Source: an uncultured Algibacter sp. (GTDB lineage Bacteria > Bacteroidota > Bacteroidia > Flavobacteriales > Flavobacteriaceae). From it: a stretch of 64,000 nt of DNA. The notes beneath the pieces were generated by a model. The model was not told the origin of the DNA, ran no database searches, and saw only the letters and a program-made list of their open reading frames with translations. This document shows, in pieces, positions 8,269 to 17,440 of the stretch (position 1 is the stretch's first letter; each line of letters opens with the position of its first letter). Location: NCBI RefSeq assembly GCF_947487605.1, contig NZ_CANKXK010000002.1, forward strand, positions 124,001 to 188,000, written 5' to 3'. The translations under genes and the position numbers were made by a program.

Positions 8269-9522
8269 TTAAACAATCATCCCAGCTGCAACAGTTTCGT
8301 TAGTTGCATCATCTACTAAAATTATACTTCCTGTTATTCTGTTTTCTCTATAAGAGTCTATCATTAAGGGTTTTGTGGTTCTGATTTTAACTTTAGAAAT
8401 ATCATTCATCTTAAGATCTTTATCATTACTGTTGCGTTCTAAAGTATTAATATCGTATTTATAAACCACTTCCTTTATCATTGCTTTTTGCTCATTGGAA
8501 GTGTGTCTAATGCTATACTTTGCTCTAGGTTTCGCAGAGTCATTATGCAACCAACATAGCATGACCTCTATATCTTGTGACGCTTCTGGTTTATTGTTAG
8601 AACGCACAATCATATCTCCACGACTAATATCTATATCATCTTCTAACGTTATTGAAACAGACATTGGTGCATAAGCTTCTTCTAGTTCTTTATCTAGCGT
8701 GTCAATACTTTTAATTTTAGATGTAAATCCTGATGGCATAACTGTTACTTCATCTCCTTTTCTAAAAATACCACTTGCAACACGTCCTGCGTAGCCTCTA
8801 TAATCAATGAAGCCTTCTCTCTGAGGTCTTAATACCGTTTGCACAGGAAAGCGAGCATCAACCTTATTGATATCGCTACTAATATGCATGGTTTCTAAGG
8901 TATGTAACATTGGTGCTCCTTGATACCAAGGCATATTCTCTGATTTATTTACTACATTATCACCATTTAATGCACTCATAGGTATAAAACGAACATCTGT
9001 TACCAACATTTTTGAAGAAATATCTTCAAATTGCCTTATAATGTCATTGTAAACGTCTTCAGAATAATCTACCAAATCCATTTTGTTTATACAAACAATA
9101 ATATGAGGTATTTGCAATAAAGAAGCAATAAATGCATGTCTTTTAGTTTGCTCAATAACCCCATGTCTTGCATCAATTAATATCGTTGCAACGTTTGCTG
9201 TCGATGCACCAGTTATCATATTTCTAGTATATTGTATATGGCCTGGAGTATCTGCAATTATAAACTTACGCTTAGGTGTTGTAAAATAACGATATGCTAC
9301 ATCTATTGTTATTCCTTGCTCGCGTTCGTCTTTTAAACCATCTGTAAATAAAGCCAAATCTACCCCATCATGACCTTTTTTCTTACTAGTATTCTCTATA
9401 GCTGCTAATTGATCTTCAAATATAGACTTTGAATCATACAGTAATCTTCCAATAAGTGTACTTTTTCCATCATCTACACTTCCTGCTGTTGTGAATCTTA
9501 ACAATTGGTTATTATCTAACAT
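8269..9522 (-). CDS. cysN: Sulfate adenylyltransferase subunit 1 (GTPase subunit CysN)
   Basis: A 417-residue GTPase that with CysD couples GTP hydrolysis to formation of APS from ATP and sulfate. The G1 loop GSVDDGKST is at residues 14-22, the G3 DTPGH at 91-95 and the G4 NKMD at 146-149. These are followed by the two beta-barrel domains usual for the EF-Tu-like family. At 417 residues it is the form lacking a fused APS kinase domain, which agrees with a separate cysC nearby. The gene follows cysD by 38 bp. No cysH or cysI reductase genes are adjacent, so in this setting APS appears destined for PAPS and sulfotransfer and not for cysteine synthesis. Confidence 0.96.
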   Translation of the reverse strand: MLDNNQLLRFTTAGSVDDGKSTLIGRLLYDSKSIFEDQLAAIENTSKKKGHDGVDLALFTDGLKDEREQGITIDVAYRYFTTPKRKFIIADTPGHIQYTRNMITGASTANVATILIDARHGVIEQTKRHAFIASLLQIPHIIVCINKMDLVDYSEDVYNDIIRQFEDISSKMLVTDVRFIPMSALNGDNVVNKSENMPWYQGAPMLHTLETMHISSDINKVDARFPVQTVLRPQREGFIDYRGYAGRVASGIFRKGDEVTVMPSGFTSKIKSIDTLDKELEEAYAPMSVSITLEDDIDISRGDMIVRSNNKPEASQDIEVMLCWLHNDSAKPRAKYSIRHTSNEQKAMIKEVVYKYDINTLERNSNDKDLKMNDISKVKIRTTKPLMIDSYRENRITGSIILVDDATNETVAAGMIV

Positions 9523-9560
9523 CTTTTTATTTGTATATTTTTGAAATTGATATTTTTATC

Positions 9561-10466
9561 CTAAAAATATCCTTGTCTTTTTCTGTCTTCCATGGCAGAT
9601 TCAGAACGCTTATCATCACTTCTGTTCCCTCGTTCTGTATTACGCATTCCTGCAACTTCAGCAGCAATTTTTTCTAGCGTATCTGCATCTGATTCATCTC
9701 CTCCTGTTATAGTAATATCCCCTAAGGTTCTAAATCGTATTTTTTTAGTAACTACTTCTTCATGTTCTTCTAAAATTAAAAACTCAGAATTAGGAATCCA
9801 TGTCCCATCTCTACGTACAACTTCTCTTTCATGCGCAAAATATAAGGATGGTATAGCTATATTTTCTCTTTTTATGTAATTCCAAACATCCATTTCTGTC
9901 CAATTACTAATTGGAAATGCTCTAAAATGTTCGCCTTGAAAATGTTTCCCGTTAAGTATATTCCATAATTCAGGTCTTTGGTTTTTGGGATCCCATTGTC
10001 CAAAATCGTCTCTATGCGAAAAAAAACGTTCTTTTGCTCTTGCTTTTTCTTCGTCTCGTCTTCCTCCTCCAATAGCACAATCTACTTTGTTAGTTTCAAT
10101 AGCATCTAAAAGTGTTGTAATTTGTAAGGCATTACGTGTAGCGTTTTTGCCTTTTTCTTCAGCAACTCGACCATCATCTATAGATTCTTGAACAGAACCA
10201 ACAATTAATTGAGCATCTAAATCCTTTATAATATTGTCTCTAAACTGAATGGTTTCTGGGAAATTATGCCCCGTATCAACATGCATAAACGGGAATGGGA
10301 TTTTAGCAGGATAAAAGGCTTTTTTTGCTAAATGAGCGACTAGAATTGAATCTTTACCACCAGAAAATAAAATAACTGGATTTTGAAACTGTGCCCAAAC
10401 TTCTCGTAATATATAAATAGCTTCGCTTTCTAACTCATCCAAATAATTTAAATAATATTTACTCAT
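9561..10466 (-). CDS. cysD: Sulfate adenylyltransferase subunit 2 (CysD)
   Basis: A 301-residue ATP pyrophosphatase-family catalytic subunit, essentially the same length as the well-studied enterobacterial CysD. The PP-loop SGGKDS is at residues 35-40, followed by HVDTGHNFPETIQFRD and GGRRDEEKARAKER, both signature stretches of the family. The C-terminus ends in the expected RKRQGYF. It makes APS together with CysN. Its start overlaps the 3' end of cysC by 8 bp and cysN follows by 38 bp, so the three sulfate-activation genes form one transcriptional unit in the order cysC-cysD-cysN. Confidence 0.97.
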   Translation of the reverse strand: MSKYYLNYLDELESEAIYILREVWAQFQNPVILFSGGKDSILVAHLAKKAFYPAKIPFPFMHVDTGHNFPETIQFRDNIIKDLDAQLIVGSVQESIDDGRVAEEKGKNATRNALQITTLLDAIETNKVDCAIGGGRRDEEKARAKERFFSHRDDFGQWDPKNQRPELWNILNGKHFQGEHFRAFPISNWTEMDVWNYIKRENIAIPSLYFAHEREVVRRDGTWIPNSEFLILEEHEEVVTKKIRFRTLGDITITGGDESDADTLEKIAAEVAGMRNTERGNRSDDKRSESAMEDRKRQGYF

Positions 10467-11061
10467 CTTGTAGGCTTAATTTTCGTGTTATATAATCTAA
10501 AACTCTGTTAACTGCAACCTCAATAGCTTCTTGCTCAGTCCTAATTTCTATATTAGCATTCTCAGGAGCTTCATAAGGAGCTGATATCCCTGTAAAATTC
10601 TTAATCTCTCCTTTACGTGCCTTTTTATAAAGCCCTTTTACGTCTCTTCGTTCACATTCTTCTACACTTGTATTAACAAATACCTCTATAAAATTGTTTT
10701 CACCAACAATACTTTTAATATTAGCTCTGTCTTCTGCATATGGTGATACAAAAGCAGCAACCACAACCAAGCCTGCGTCGATCATTAGCTTTCCAATTTC
10801 TGCTACACGACGTATGTTTTCTGTTCTGTCTTCTGGTGAAAATGTTAGATTACAATTTATCCCATTTCTTACATTATCTCCATCAAGCAAATATGTTCTT
10901 ACTCCTAATTTGTGTAATTCCTGCTCAACAAGATTAGAAATCGTTGACTTCCCTGAACCAGATAGCCCTGTAAACCACAATAAAAAAGAATTGTGCTTAT
11001 TTAGTTTTCTACGATCTTTAACTGAAACAATGTGTTCGTGAGGGATAATATTTTCTTTCAT
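10459..11061 (-). CDS. cysC: Adenylyl-sulfate kinase (CysC)
   Basis: A 200-residue kinase that phosphorylates APS at the 3' position to give PAPS, the universal sulfate donor. The Walker A motif GLSGSGKST is at residues 32-40 and is followed by LLDGDNVRNGINCNLTFS, the APS-binding region of the family. The segments RRVAEIGKLMIDAGL and FVSPYAEDR also match. Full length and intact. It lies 8 bp after the DUF2061 gene and overlaps cysD by 8 bp. Its presence, with cysQ and two sulfotransferases in the same operon, shows that this locus makes and uses PAPS. Confidence 0.96.
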   Translation of the reverse strand: MKENIIPHEHIVSVKDRRKLNKHNSFLLWFTGLSGSGKSTISNLVEQELHKLGVRTYLLDGDNVRNGINCNLTFSPEDRTENIRRVAEIGKLMIDAGLVVVAAFVSPYAEDRANIKSIVGENNFIEVFVNTSVEECERRDVKGLYKKARKGEIKNFTGISAPYEAPENANIEIRTEQEAIEVAVNRVLDYITRKLSLQDE

Positions 11062-11068
11062 GTGTTTT

Positions 11069-11521
11069 TTATTGTCTTGAAAAATATCGTCTTATTTTTC
11101 CTAAAGGTAATTTTAACCATAATTTCTCATGTAAATAATAAAGCGCAAATTTAGTTACTAATTCTGAAATAGCAATAAATAAGGCTAATTCGTCAAAGGA
11201 TTCTAAAATTATTCCAGAAATAATGAATGTAGTTATAGTTGCTACAAATCTCCATGATATTGATTTAGATATTATTTCTTTGTTTGTTGTGGCTTGTTTT
11301 TTTAATATATTTAACCAAATCCTTTCGTGTATATAATAAATTGCCAATTTTATCAAAAACTCGGCAACTCCTATTTTTATAGCACTTTCAATACTTGGCT
11401 TTCCTAAAACAAAATATGTAATCAAATAGACAATAAATACCGTGTCCACGGTTGCTATAATACGCCATGACATCCCTTTTAGAACACTTCTTATATGAGA
11501 TGATGTTTTTAATGCTCTCAT
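11069..11521 (-). CDS. Tandem DUF2061 membrane protein
   Basis: A 150-residue membrane protein consisting of two head-to-tail DUF2061 repeats. The first runs from about residue 15 (KGMSWRIIATVDTVFIVYLI) to IYYIHERIW near 70. The second runs from KSISWRFVATITTFIISGII near 85 to LYYLHEKLW near 137. Each repeat gives two hydrophobic helices and ends in a conserved YY(I/L)HE(R/K)(I/L)W box. The gene is translationally coupled to cysQ (4-bp ATGA overlap) and lies 8 bp before cysC. DUF2061 proteins have no established biochemical role that I know of. The placement between PAPS-recycling and PAPS-making genes suggests a part in sulfate or PAPS metabolism, which is inference only. Confidence 0.85.
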   Translation of the reverse strand: MRALKTSSHIRSVLKGMSWRIIATVDTVFIVYLITYFVLGKPSIESAIKIGVAEFLIKLAIYYIHERIWLNILKKQATTNKEIISKSISWRFVATITTFIISGIILESFDELALFIAISELVTKFALYYLHEKLWLKLPLGKIRRYFSRQ

Positions 11522-12327
11522 TTAGTCTTAGCTACTAAAAACCATGGATTTAATAAGTCTTTCTTATTATAAAGTAAAGGTTGATTAGTCTTTTGTGAAA
11601 TCACCTCTATTCCTACAGCATTACAAATTGCTTGACCTGCCGCCGTATCCCATTCCATAGTTGGGGCAAAACGTGGATAAATATCGGCTTTACCTTCCGC
11701 TACTAGACAAAATTTTAAAGAGCTCCCTTTTGAAACTATTTCTACTTGATTTCCTTCTTCTCTCAAAATGTCACAATACTTTAAAGTTTCTTGACTCATA
11801 TGTGAGCGACTACCCACAACTTGCACAATGTTTGTTGAGTGTTTTTTCGGTTCTAATTTTTTTGCTAAGCTAAGTACTTCATCTATAGTGGTGCTATGAG
11901 ATTTTAGTTTGGCTTTAAAACCTGTATTACTGTTAACATCTGCAAAATAAATAATTTTTGCTGCTGGAACATAAATGACTCCGAGTTCTGGTTTTCCATT
12001 AGTAATAAAAGCTATATTAACTGTAAACTCTCCATTACGCTTAATGAATTCTTTGGTGCCGTCAACTGGATCTACAATCCAACAAGATTTCCATTTTTTT
12101 CTTATCGAATACTCAATTTGTTTGTTCTCCTCACTTATGATTGGAATATCTGTTTTCTTTAAATATGAATTAATTATGTTATTTGCTTTTTTATCTGCTT
12201 CGGTTAAAGGGGATTTGTCATCTTTAATTTCTACATTAAATGGTGAATTATAAACATCCATAATAACCTTTCCTGCATCAAGTGCGGCCTTTATTATAAG
12301 TTCTAGATGTTTACTTATTTCTAACAT
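11518..12327 (-). CDS. cysQ: 3'(2'),5'-bisphosphate nucleotidase (CysQ)
   Basis: A 269-residue member of the inositol monophosphatase superfamily. The metal-binding motif [12 protein letters not shown] has its key DPVDGT at residues 86-91. A Glu-Glu pair (SEEN near 65) and the C-terminal WDTAAGQ at 226-232 complete the metal site. CysQ dephosphorylates 3'-phosphoadenosine 5'-phosphate, the inhibitory by-product of sulfotransferases, so it is functionally matched to the two sulfotransferases and CysC of this locus. Its start overlaps the end of fcl by 17 bp and its end overlaps the DUF2061 gene by 4 bp, indicating tight co-translation. Confidence 0.93.
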   Translation of the reverse strand: MLEISKHLELIIKAALDAGKVIMDVYNSPFNVEIKDDKSPLTEADKKANNIINSYLKKTDIPIISEENKQIEYSIRKKWKSCWIVDPVDGTKEFIKRNGEFTVNIAFITNGKPELGVIYVPAAKIIYFADVNSNTGFKAKLKSHSTTIDEVLSLAKKLEPKKHSTNIVQVVGSRSHMSQETLKYCDILREEGNQVEIVSKGSSLKFCLVAEGKADIYPRFAPTMEWDTAAGQAICNAVGIEVISQKTNQPLLYNKKDLLNPWFLVAKTK

Positions 12328-13360
12328 ACCAATTATACATTTTTATTATCCCTTCTTCTAATTCAACTGTGTATTTCCATCCTAATTGATTTAACTTCGA
12401 AACATCTGTTAATTTTCGCATAGTTCCATCTGGCTTATCCATATTAAACACCAGACTACCATTAAATCCAATTACTCTTTGTATTGTTTTCGCCAATTCT
12501 TTTATTGAAACATCTTTTCCAGTGCCAATATTAATATGCGTATTTCTAATTTCATTTTGTTCTTTTGAAAAAGTGTCTTTAAAATCTCTTTGTTCCATTA
12601 TAAAAACACAGGCATCTGCCATATCTCGACTCCACAAAAATTCGCGTTTTGGTTTTCCAGAACCCCATATTTCTACACTACTCTTAGTAACACCAAATGA
12701 ATTTAAATAGGTTATAGCCTCTTCAATAGTTTGAACCCCTAAATCTTTTAGAACTTCATCATGTTTTTTTTCTGATAATAATTTAGCTAAATGAATCTTC
12801 CTTATTAATGCAGGCAACACATGTGATTTTTCTAAATCGAAATTATCATTAGGTCCATACAAATTTGTGGGCATTACCGAAATAAAGTTAGTTTCATACT
12901 GCAAATTATAGCTTTCACACATTTTTATCCCAGCTATTTTGGCTATGGCGTAAGGCTCGTTTGTATATTCTAGAGTATCAGTTAACAAACTGTCCTCTTT
13001 CATTGGTTGAGGTGTGTTTTTTGGATAAATACAGGTGCTTCCCAAAAACAATAGTTTCTTTACTTTATTTACATAACTTTGATGAATTACATTGTTTTGA
13101 ATCATAATGTTTTCATAAATAAAATCTGCTCGATACGTATTGTTAGCAACAATACCACCTACTTTAGCTGCAGCTAAAAAAACATACTCTGGTTTTTCAA
13201 TACTAAAAAACTTAGCGACATCTAGTTGATTTGCTAAATCTAGTTCTTTATGTGTTCGAGTAATTATATTAGAATAGCCTTTACTTTTTAGGTTATCTAA
13301 AATGGCGCTACCTACTAAGCCTCTATGCCCTGCAATATAAATTTTGGAATTCTTATTCAT
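12311..13360 (-). CDS. fcl: GDP-L-fucose synthase
   Basis: A 349-residue short-chain dehydrogenase that epimerises and reduces GDP-4-keto-6-deoxymannose to GDP-L-fucose. The nucleotide-binding loop GHRGLVG is at residues 11-17. The catalytic Ser lies in [10 protein letters not shown] near 108, and Tyr137 and Lys141 in [10 protein letters not shown]. The [10 protein letters not shown] segment is diagnostic. It is longer than the roughly 320-residue enterobacterial enzyme because of an insertion after residue 190, a form common in Bacteroidota. It follows gmd by only 5 bp and overlaps cysQ, linking fucose supply to sulfate activation. Confidence 0.95.
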   Translation of the reverse strand: MNKNSKIYIAGHRGLVGSAILDNLKSKGYSNIITRTHKELDLANQLDVAKFFSIEKPEYVFLAAAKVGGIVANNTYRADFIYENIMIQNNVIHQSYVNKVKKLLFLGSTCIYPKNTPQPMKEDSLLTDTLEYTNEPYAIAKIAGIKMCESYNLQYETNFISVMPTNLYGPNDNFDLEKSHVLPALIRKIHLAKLLSEKKHDEVLKDLGVQTIEEAITYLNSFGVTKSSVEIWGSGKPKREFLWSRDMADACVFIMEQRDFKDTFSKEQNEIRNTHINIGTGKDVSIKELAKTIQRVIGFNGSLVFNMDKPDGTMRKLTDVSKLNQLGWKYTVELEEGIIKMYNWYVRNK

Positions 13361-13365
13361 GAAAT

Positions 13366-14484
13366 TTATTCGAAGTAATTCATGATTTTATAGCCTCCTT
13401 CTTTCAAGAAACTATCCTTCTCCATCAATTTAATATCACTTGACATCATATCATGCACTAAGGCTTGTAAATCGTATTTTGGCACCCACCCTAACTTTTC
13501 CTTAGCCTTGGTTGCATCGCCTATAAGTAATTCTACTTCGGTTGGTCTGAAGTATTTAGGATCAACAGCAACAACTTCTTTTCCGATTTCTAATTGATAT
13601 TTAGCGTTGTTACAACTTTTTATATAGCCTTTTTCTTCTTCGCCAGATCCCTTAAACTCTAATTCTACGCCAACATGTTCAAAACACATTTTTACAAAAT
13701 CTCTTACTGTAGTTGTTTTGTTGGTTGCTATTACCCAATCTTCAGGCTCATCTGCTTGAAGAATCATCCACATCATTCTTACATAATCCTTGGCATGCCC
13801 CCAATCTCTTTGTGCGTCAAGATTTCCTAAATATATTTTCTCTTGCAAACCCATTGCAATTTTTGATGTTGCTCTTGTAATTTTTCGAGTTACAAAAGTT
13901 TCTCCACGAATAGGTGATTCGTGGTTAAACAATATGCCGTTACAAGCAAACATGCCGTAAGCTTCTCTATAATTTACAGTAATCCAATAGGCATACATTT
14001 TTGCTACAGCGTAAGGACTTCTGGGATAAAAAGGTGTAGTTTCTGTTTGTGGTACTTCTTGAACCTTACCATATAATTCTGAGGTAGATGCTTGATATAT
14101 TCGCGTTTTCTTTTCTAAACCAAGTAATCTTAATGCTTCCAGCAACCTTAACGTTCCTATTCCATCTGCATTTGCCGTATATTCTGGCATTTCAAAAGAT
14201 ACATGGACATGACTCATAGCTGCTAAATTATAAATTTCGTCTGGTTGAACCTCTTGTATAATTCTTGTTAAGTTGGTACTATCTGTTAAATCGCCATAAT
14301 GCAAAAAGAAGTTTTGATTATCAACATGAGGGTCTTGATATAAATGATCTATTCTATCTGTATTAAATAATGATGAACGCCTTTTAACACCATGAACTTC
14401 ATACCCTTTTTTTAATAAAAATTCACTTAGATAAGCTCCATCTTGACCAGTTACACCAGTAATTAATGCTATTTTTTTTTGCAT
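13366..14484 (-). CDS. gmd: GDP-mannose 4,6-dehydratase
   Basis: A 372-residue enzyme that converts GDP-mannose to GDP-4-keto-6-deoxymannose, the precursor for the neighbouring GDP-fucose synthase. The [11 protein letters not shown] loop occupies residues 9-19, the [15 protein letters not shown] substrate/NADP region follows, the catalytic Thr/Ser/Glu lie in ASTSELYG near 133-136, and Tyr158 and Lys162 lie in [25 protein letters not shown] is also typical. It is full length. It is the first gene after a 111-bp gap that holds a well-formed flavobacterial promoter, so it probably heads the gmd-fcl-cysQ-DUF2061-cysCDN transcript. Confidence 0.97.
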   Translation of the reverse strand: MQKKIALITGVTGQDGAYLSEFLLKKGYEVHGVKRRSSLFNTDRIDHLYQDPHVDNQNFFLHYGDLTDSTNLTRIIQEVQPDEIYNLAAMSHVHVSFEMPEYTANADGIGTLRLLEALRLLGLEKKTRIYQASTSELYGKVQEVPQTETTPFYPRSPYAVAKMYAYWITVNYREAYGMFACNGILFNHESPIRGETFVTRKITRATSKIAMGLQEKIYLGNLDAQRDWGHAKDYVRMMWMILQADEPEDWVIATNKTTTVRDFVKMCFEHVGVELEFKGSGEEEKGYIKSCNNAKYQLEIGKEVVAVDPKYFRPTEVELLIGDATKAKEKLGWVPKYDLQALVHDMMSSDIKLMEKDSFLKEGGYKIMNYFE

Positions 14485-14537
14485 TTTAAGTTTAAATATA
14501 TTTGTAATTTGCTAAAAAGCTACTTTTTTTGTGGTTA

Positions 14538-14567
14538 CAAAAGTAAGGTTTTTATAGTATTTAACAA
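14538..14567 (-). promoter_or_regulatory. Flavobacterial-type promoter upstream of gmd
   Basis: Reading leftward, a TTG element (CAA on the plus strand at 14565-14567) is followed after 19 bp by TACTTTTG (CAAAAGTA on the plus strand at 14538-14545). This fits the Bacteroidota sigma-factor consensus TTG-N17-23-TAnnTTTG. It lies 54 bp upstream of the gmd ATG in the longest gap of the polysaccharide region. It should drive gmd, fcl and the sulfate-activation genes. Confidence 0.7.
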
Positions 14568-14595
14568 GTCAAAGTTTTATTCTTTGTTAACATCA

Positions 14596-15594
14596 TTATT
14601 TCTGGTTTCTAATTAATGATTTTAAGCTATCAACTGTCTCCCAATCATTATTATCTCCAGAATTATAACTAAAACCTTCTTTTACTTTTTTTGCATCAAA
14701 AACCTTAATATAATTTTCTAAATTCCACATAGGTGTAGGAGGAAGTATTGTGAAGTGTGTGCCTAAATCATAAGTATAGAAAGAGTTAGATGATGAAATC
14801 ATTTCCTCATGAATTTTTTCACCTGGTCGAATTCCAATAATAGGTTTATCGCATTCAGGTCCAATTGCATTTGCAACATCCATAATTTTATACGATGCTA
14901 ATTTTGGTATCAAAATCTCGCCTCCCCATGCATATTCCAATGCGTGTAAAACCATTTTAACGCCATCTTCCAAAGAAATATTAAAGCGTGTCATACTAGA
15001 ATCTGTAATGGGTAAAATTCTATCTTCTTCTTTCTTTTTTAAAAAGAAAGGAATTACAGAGCCACTCGACCCCATCATGTTTCCATAGCGTACAACAGAA
15101 AACCTTATGGGTTCCTCTTTTTTAATATTATTCGCAGCAATAAAAAGTTTGTCTGAGGCCAACTTTGTTGCACCATATAAACTAATAGGAGCGCAAGCTT
15201 TATCTGTAGATAAGGCAACAACACGTTGCACATTATTTTGCAAACAAGCTTCAATAATATTTTGAGCACCACCAATGTTAGTTTTTATACATTCATCAGG
15301 ATTATTTTCGGCTGTATGAACATCTTTCATAGCGGCTGTATGAATAACATAATCAACACCATTAAAAACTCTAATCAATCTTTCTAGATCACGCACATCG
15401 CCAATGACAAATTTAATTTGAGGGAATTTTGTCTTGGGAAACTCTTGAGACATAAGCGCGTGCTTGCGTTCATCTCTTGAGTATATATATAAACATTTAA
15501 TCTCAGGATACTTTTTTAGGATATAGCTAGCGAGTGCTTTCCCTAAAGAGCCTGTTCCTCCGGTAATTAATATGTTTTTCCCTTTATATTCCAA
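14596..15594 (-). CDS. PseB-like UDP-GlcNAc 4,6-dehydratase (inverting type)
   Basis: A 332-residue soluble dehydratase related to PseB/FlaA1. The TGGTGSLG loop is at residues 11-18. YSRDERKHALM near 39 is the marker that separates this group from other extended SDRs. The catalytic STDKA is at 129-133, with Tyr140 and Lys144. The product would be a UDP-4-keto-6-deoxy-HexNAc, which the aminotransferase encoded 27 bp upstream could aminate. Length and lack of membrane helices fit the short, C5-inverting class and not the membrane-bound PglF/WbpM class. The final sugar is not determined by these two genes alone, so I leave the symbol empty. Confidence 0.88.
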   Translation of the reverse strand: MEYKGKNILITGGTGSLGKALASYILKKYPEIKCLYIYSRDERKHALMSQEFPKTKFPQIKFVIGDVRDLERLIRVFNGVDYVIHTAAMKDVHTAENNPDECIKTNIGGAQNIIEACLQNNVQRVVALSTDKACAPISLYGATKLASDKLFIAANNIKKEEPIRFSVVRYGNMMGSSGSVIPFFLKKKEEDRILPITDSSMTRFNISLEDGVKMVLHALEYAWGGEILIPKLASYKIMDVANAIGPECDKPIIGIRPGEKIHEEMISSSNSFYTYDLGTHFTILPPTPMWNLENYIKVFDAKKVKEGFSYNSGDNNDWETVDSLKSLIRNQK

Positions 15595-15621
15595 AATGTG
15601 AGTCTCTTTTAATGTCCAAAA

Positions 15622-16758
15622 CTAAGCATCTAAATAGTTTAAAACAACTTTTGCAATGGTGTCTTTATTTTCTGTTGTTAGATTAGAACCAGATGGTAAA
15701 CATAAACCTGTATTAAAAATAGTTTCCGCAATATTGTTGTCTCCATAAAACTCATTCTCTTTAAATATTGGCTGTAAATGTAAAGGTTTCCAGATAAATT
15801 TTGATTCTATATTATGTGCTTTTAAATGATTGAATAACCCTAGAGGATTTCTTTTGCTTTTTGAATTAAACAGGATACAAGACAACCAATGATTCGATTT
15901 TATTTTTGAGTTATATTCTGAAAATATTTTTACACTTTCAATTGGCTTGAACAATTTTTCATAAAATTGATGTATTTCCACACGCCTTCTAACGTGAGCA
16001 TGTAAGGTCTCCATTTGACCTCTACCAATGCCTGCTAATATATTACTCATTCTATAATTGTACCCTATATTACTATGTTCATACCAAAGTTCATCATCCT
16101 TAGATTGGGTTGCTAAAAAAATTGCTTTTTCTTTTAATGCCTGTTTTTTAGTTACTAATGCTCCTCCTCCAGAGGTTGTGATAATTTTGTTCCCGTTAAA
16201 TGAAAGTACACCAAAATCACCTAGTGTACCACATTTTTTTCCCTTATACTCTGAACCTAAAGCTTCGGCTGCATCTTCAATTATTGGGATTTCATATTTC
16301 TTCGCTAAAGAAACTATTTTATCCATCTTTGCGGGCATTCCAAAAATATGAACCAAAATAATTGCTTTTGGTTTTTTCCCTTTAGAGATTCTATCTATTA
16401 TTGCTTCTTCAAGGCATTTTGGACAGATATTCCAAGTGTCTTTTTCACTGTCAACAAATATAGGTGTAGCGCCTTGATACATTATTGGAAATGCTGAAGC
16501 GGCAAATGTTAAACTTTGACAAATTACTTCATCATTTTTTTTTACGCCTGCTAAAATTAAAGCTAAGTGAATTGCTGCCGTCCCAGACGACAAAGCAGTT
16601 ACTTTTAAGTTTTGACCTAAATATTCTTCTAAATTATTCTCAAAATAAGTTATATTTTCTCCAGCTGGAGCTACCCAATTGGTTTCTAAAGCCTCCTGAA
16701 TATACTTTAACTCTCCACCCCCCATATGTGGCGTAGATAATTTAATTTTTGAGCTCAT
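15622..16758 (-). CDS. DegT/DnrJ/EryC1/StrS family sugar aminotransferase
   Basis: A 378-residue PLP enzyme. The N-terminal LSTPHMGGGELKYIQEALET motif, ALSSGTAAIHLAL near 56-68, EDAAEALGSEYKGKKCG at 161-177 and SFNGNKIITTSGGG, with the PLP-binding Lys at 191, are all present. The family aminates 4-keto (or 3-keto) nucleotide sugars. With the PseB-like dehydratase just downstream and a PglC-like phosphosugar transferase overlapping by 4 bp upstream, it most likely makes a UDP-4-amino-4,6-dideoxy-HexNAc used as the first sugar of the repeat unit. This resembles the PglF-PglE-PglC logic of bacillosamine pathways; that parallel is inference. Confidence 0.9.
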   Translation of the reverse strand: MSSKIKLSTPHMGGGELKYIQEALETNWVAPAGENITYFENNLEEYLGQNLKVTALSSGTAAIHLALILAGVKKNDEVICQSLTFAASAFPIMYQGATPIFVDSEKDTWNICPKCLEEAIIDRISKGKKPKAIILVHIFGMPAKMDKIVSLAKKYEIPIIEDAAEALGSEYKGKKCGTLGDFGVLSFNGNKIITTSGGGALVTKKQALKEKAIFLATQSKDDELWYEHSNIGYNYRMSNILAGIGRGQMETLHAHVRRRVEIHQFYEKLFKPIESVKIFSEYNSKIKSNHWLSCILFNSKSKRNPLGLFNHLKAHNIESKFIWKPLHLQPIFKENEFYGDNNIAETIFNTGLCLPSGSNLTTENKDTIAKVVLNYLDA

Positions 16759-17342
16759 ATTCTAAAAATGGTTTTTAGAATTAATTTAATATCTTTTACA
16801 AAACTATATTCATTGATATAGTCTTTATTTAATGCTATCTTCTTAGGCCAAATAACATTTAAGTTATAGTTTTCTGGATTCTCTATATTTTTGAGAAGCA
16901 ATTCTTCATCTCTGAAATAAATTGTGGCAACACCCGTAATTCCAGGTTTTATGCTTAGTATAATTCTATCGTCACCTATTAATTTATCTGCAAATCCTTC
17001 AATATCAGGACGAGGCCCAACAAAACTCATGTCCCCTATTAATACATTAAAGAGTTGTGGTAATTCATCTAGTTTAGATTTTCTTAAAAATTTACCAACC
17101 GAAGTAATTATTTGTATTCCATTCATGTCTTCTTTAATAGTTCTTAACTTATAAATATTAAACAAAAAACCATGTTGGCCTACTCTTTTTTGTTTAAAAA
17201 TACCGCTTTGACCTGTATCCATTCTAGCAATAATTATAAGGAGTAAAATAAATAAGCCTAGCTCTAAAAGTGTAATTAGTGACAAGGTTACATCGAAAAT
17301 CCGTTTGATTATAGCGTCCTTTTTCTTCAATTTAAAGTTCAT
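16755..17342 (-). CDS. Initiating sugar-phosphate transferase (PglC/WcaJ type, short form)
   Basis: A 195-residue monotopic phosphoglycosyl transferase that would place the first sugar-1-phosphate on undecaprenyl phosphate. It has the short PglC-like architecture: a membrane helix at about 14-40, then FKQKRVGQHGFLFNIYKLRT, then the catalytic KLDELPQLFNVLIGDMSFVG with the Asp92-Glu93 dyad, then GPRP. Oddly, the membrane helix (ITLLELGLFILLLIIIAR) has no proline where most relatives carry a helix-breaking Pro, and the usual PGP before the FKQ motif is QSG. It overlaps the aminotransferase gene by 4 bp, which fits the idea that it uses the amino sugar made by that gene pair. Confidence 0.9.
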   Translation of the reverse strand: MNFKLKKKDAIIKRIFDVTLSLITLLELGLFILLLIIIARMDTGQSGIFKQKRVGQHGFLFNIYKLRTIKEDMNGIQIITSVGKFLRKSKLDELPQLFNVLIGDMSFVGPRPDIEGFADKLIGDDRIILSIKPGITGVATIYFRDEELLLKNIENPENYNLNVIWPKKIALNKDYINEYSFVKDIKLILKTIFRI

Positions 17343-17373
17343 TTAGAATGAAATAAAGAGTCTATTTATTTCC

Positions 17374-17440
17374 TTATTTAATTGGTAGCTCTACACTTAT
17401 TAATATAGAAAACCATCTACTTATAATCTCTAAGATTCTA
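17374..17440 (-). pseudogene. Probable out-of-frame C-terminal tail of rfbD
   Basis: Directly after the rfbD stop codon (17438-17440) the next frame stays open for about 22 codons to a TAA at 17374-17376. If one base of the GG at 17442-17443 (CC on the plus strand) were absent, rfbD would read on as SVLDRILEIISRWFSILISV and a few more residues. That brings the protein to about 282 residues, the normal RmlD length. The Trp followed by a hydrophobic helix resembles the usual RmlD terminus. Natural truncation or a base-call error cannot be excluded. Confidence 0.4.

Noticed and set aside
9592-11041. Open frames opposite and within cysD and cysC (for example 9592-9879, 9872-10078 and 10694-11041)
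   Set aside because: They lie wholly inside strongly supported enzymes in other frames, have no recognisable domains and show compositions expected of antisense shadows.
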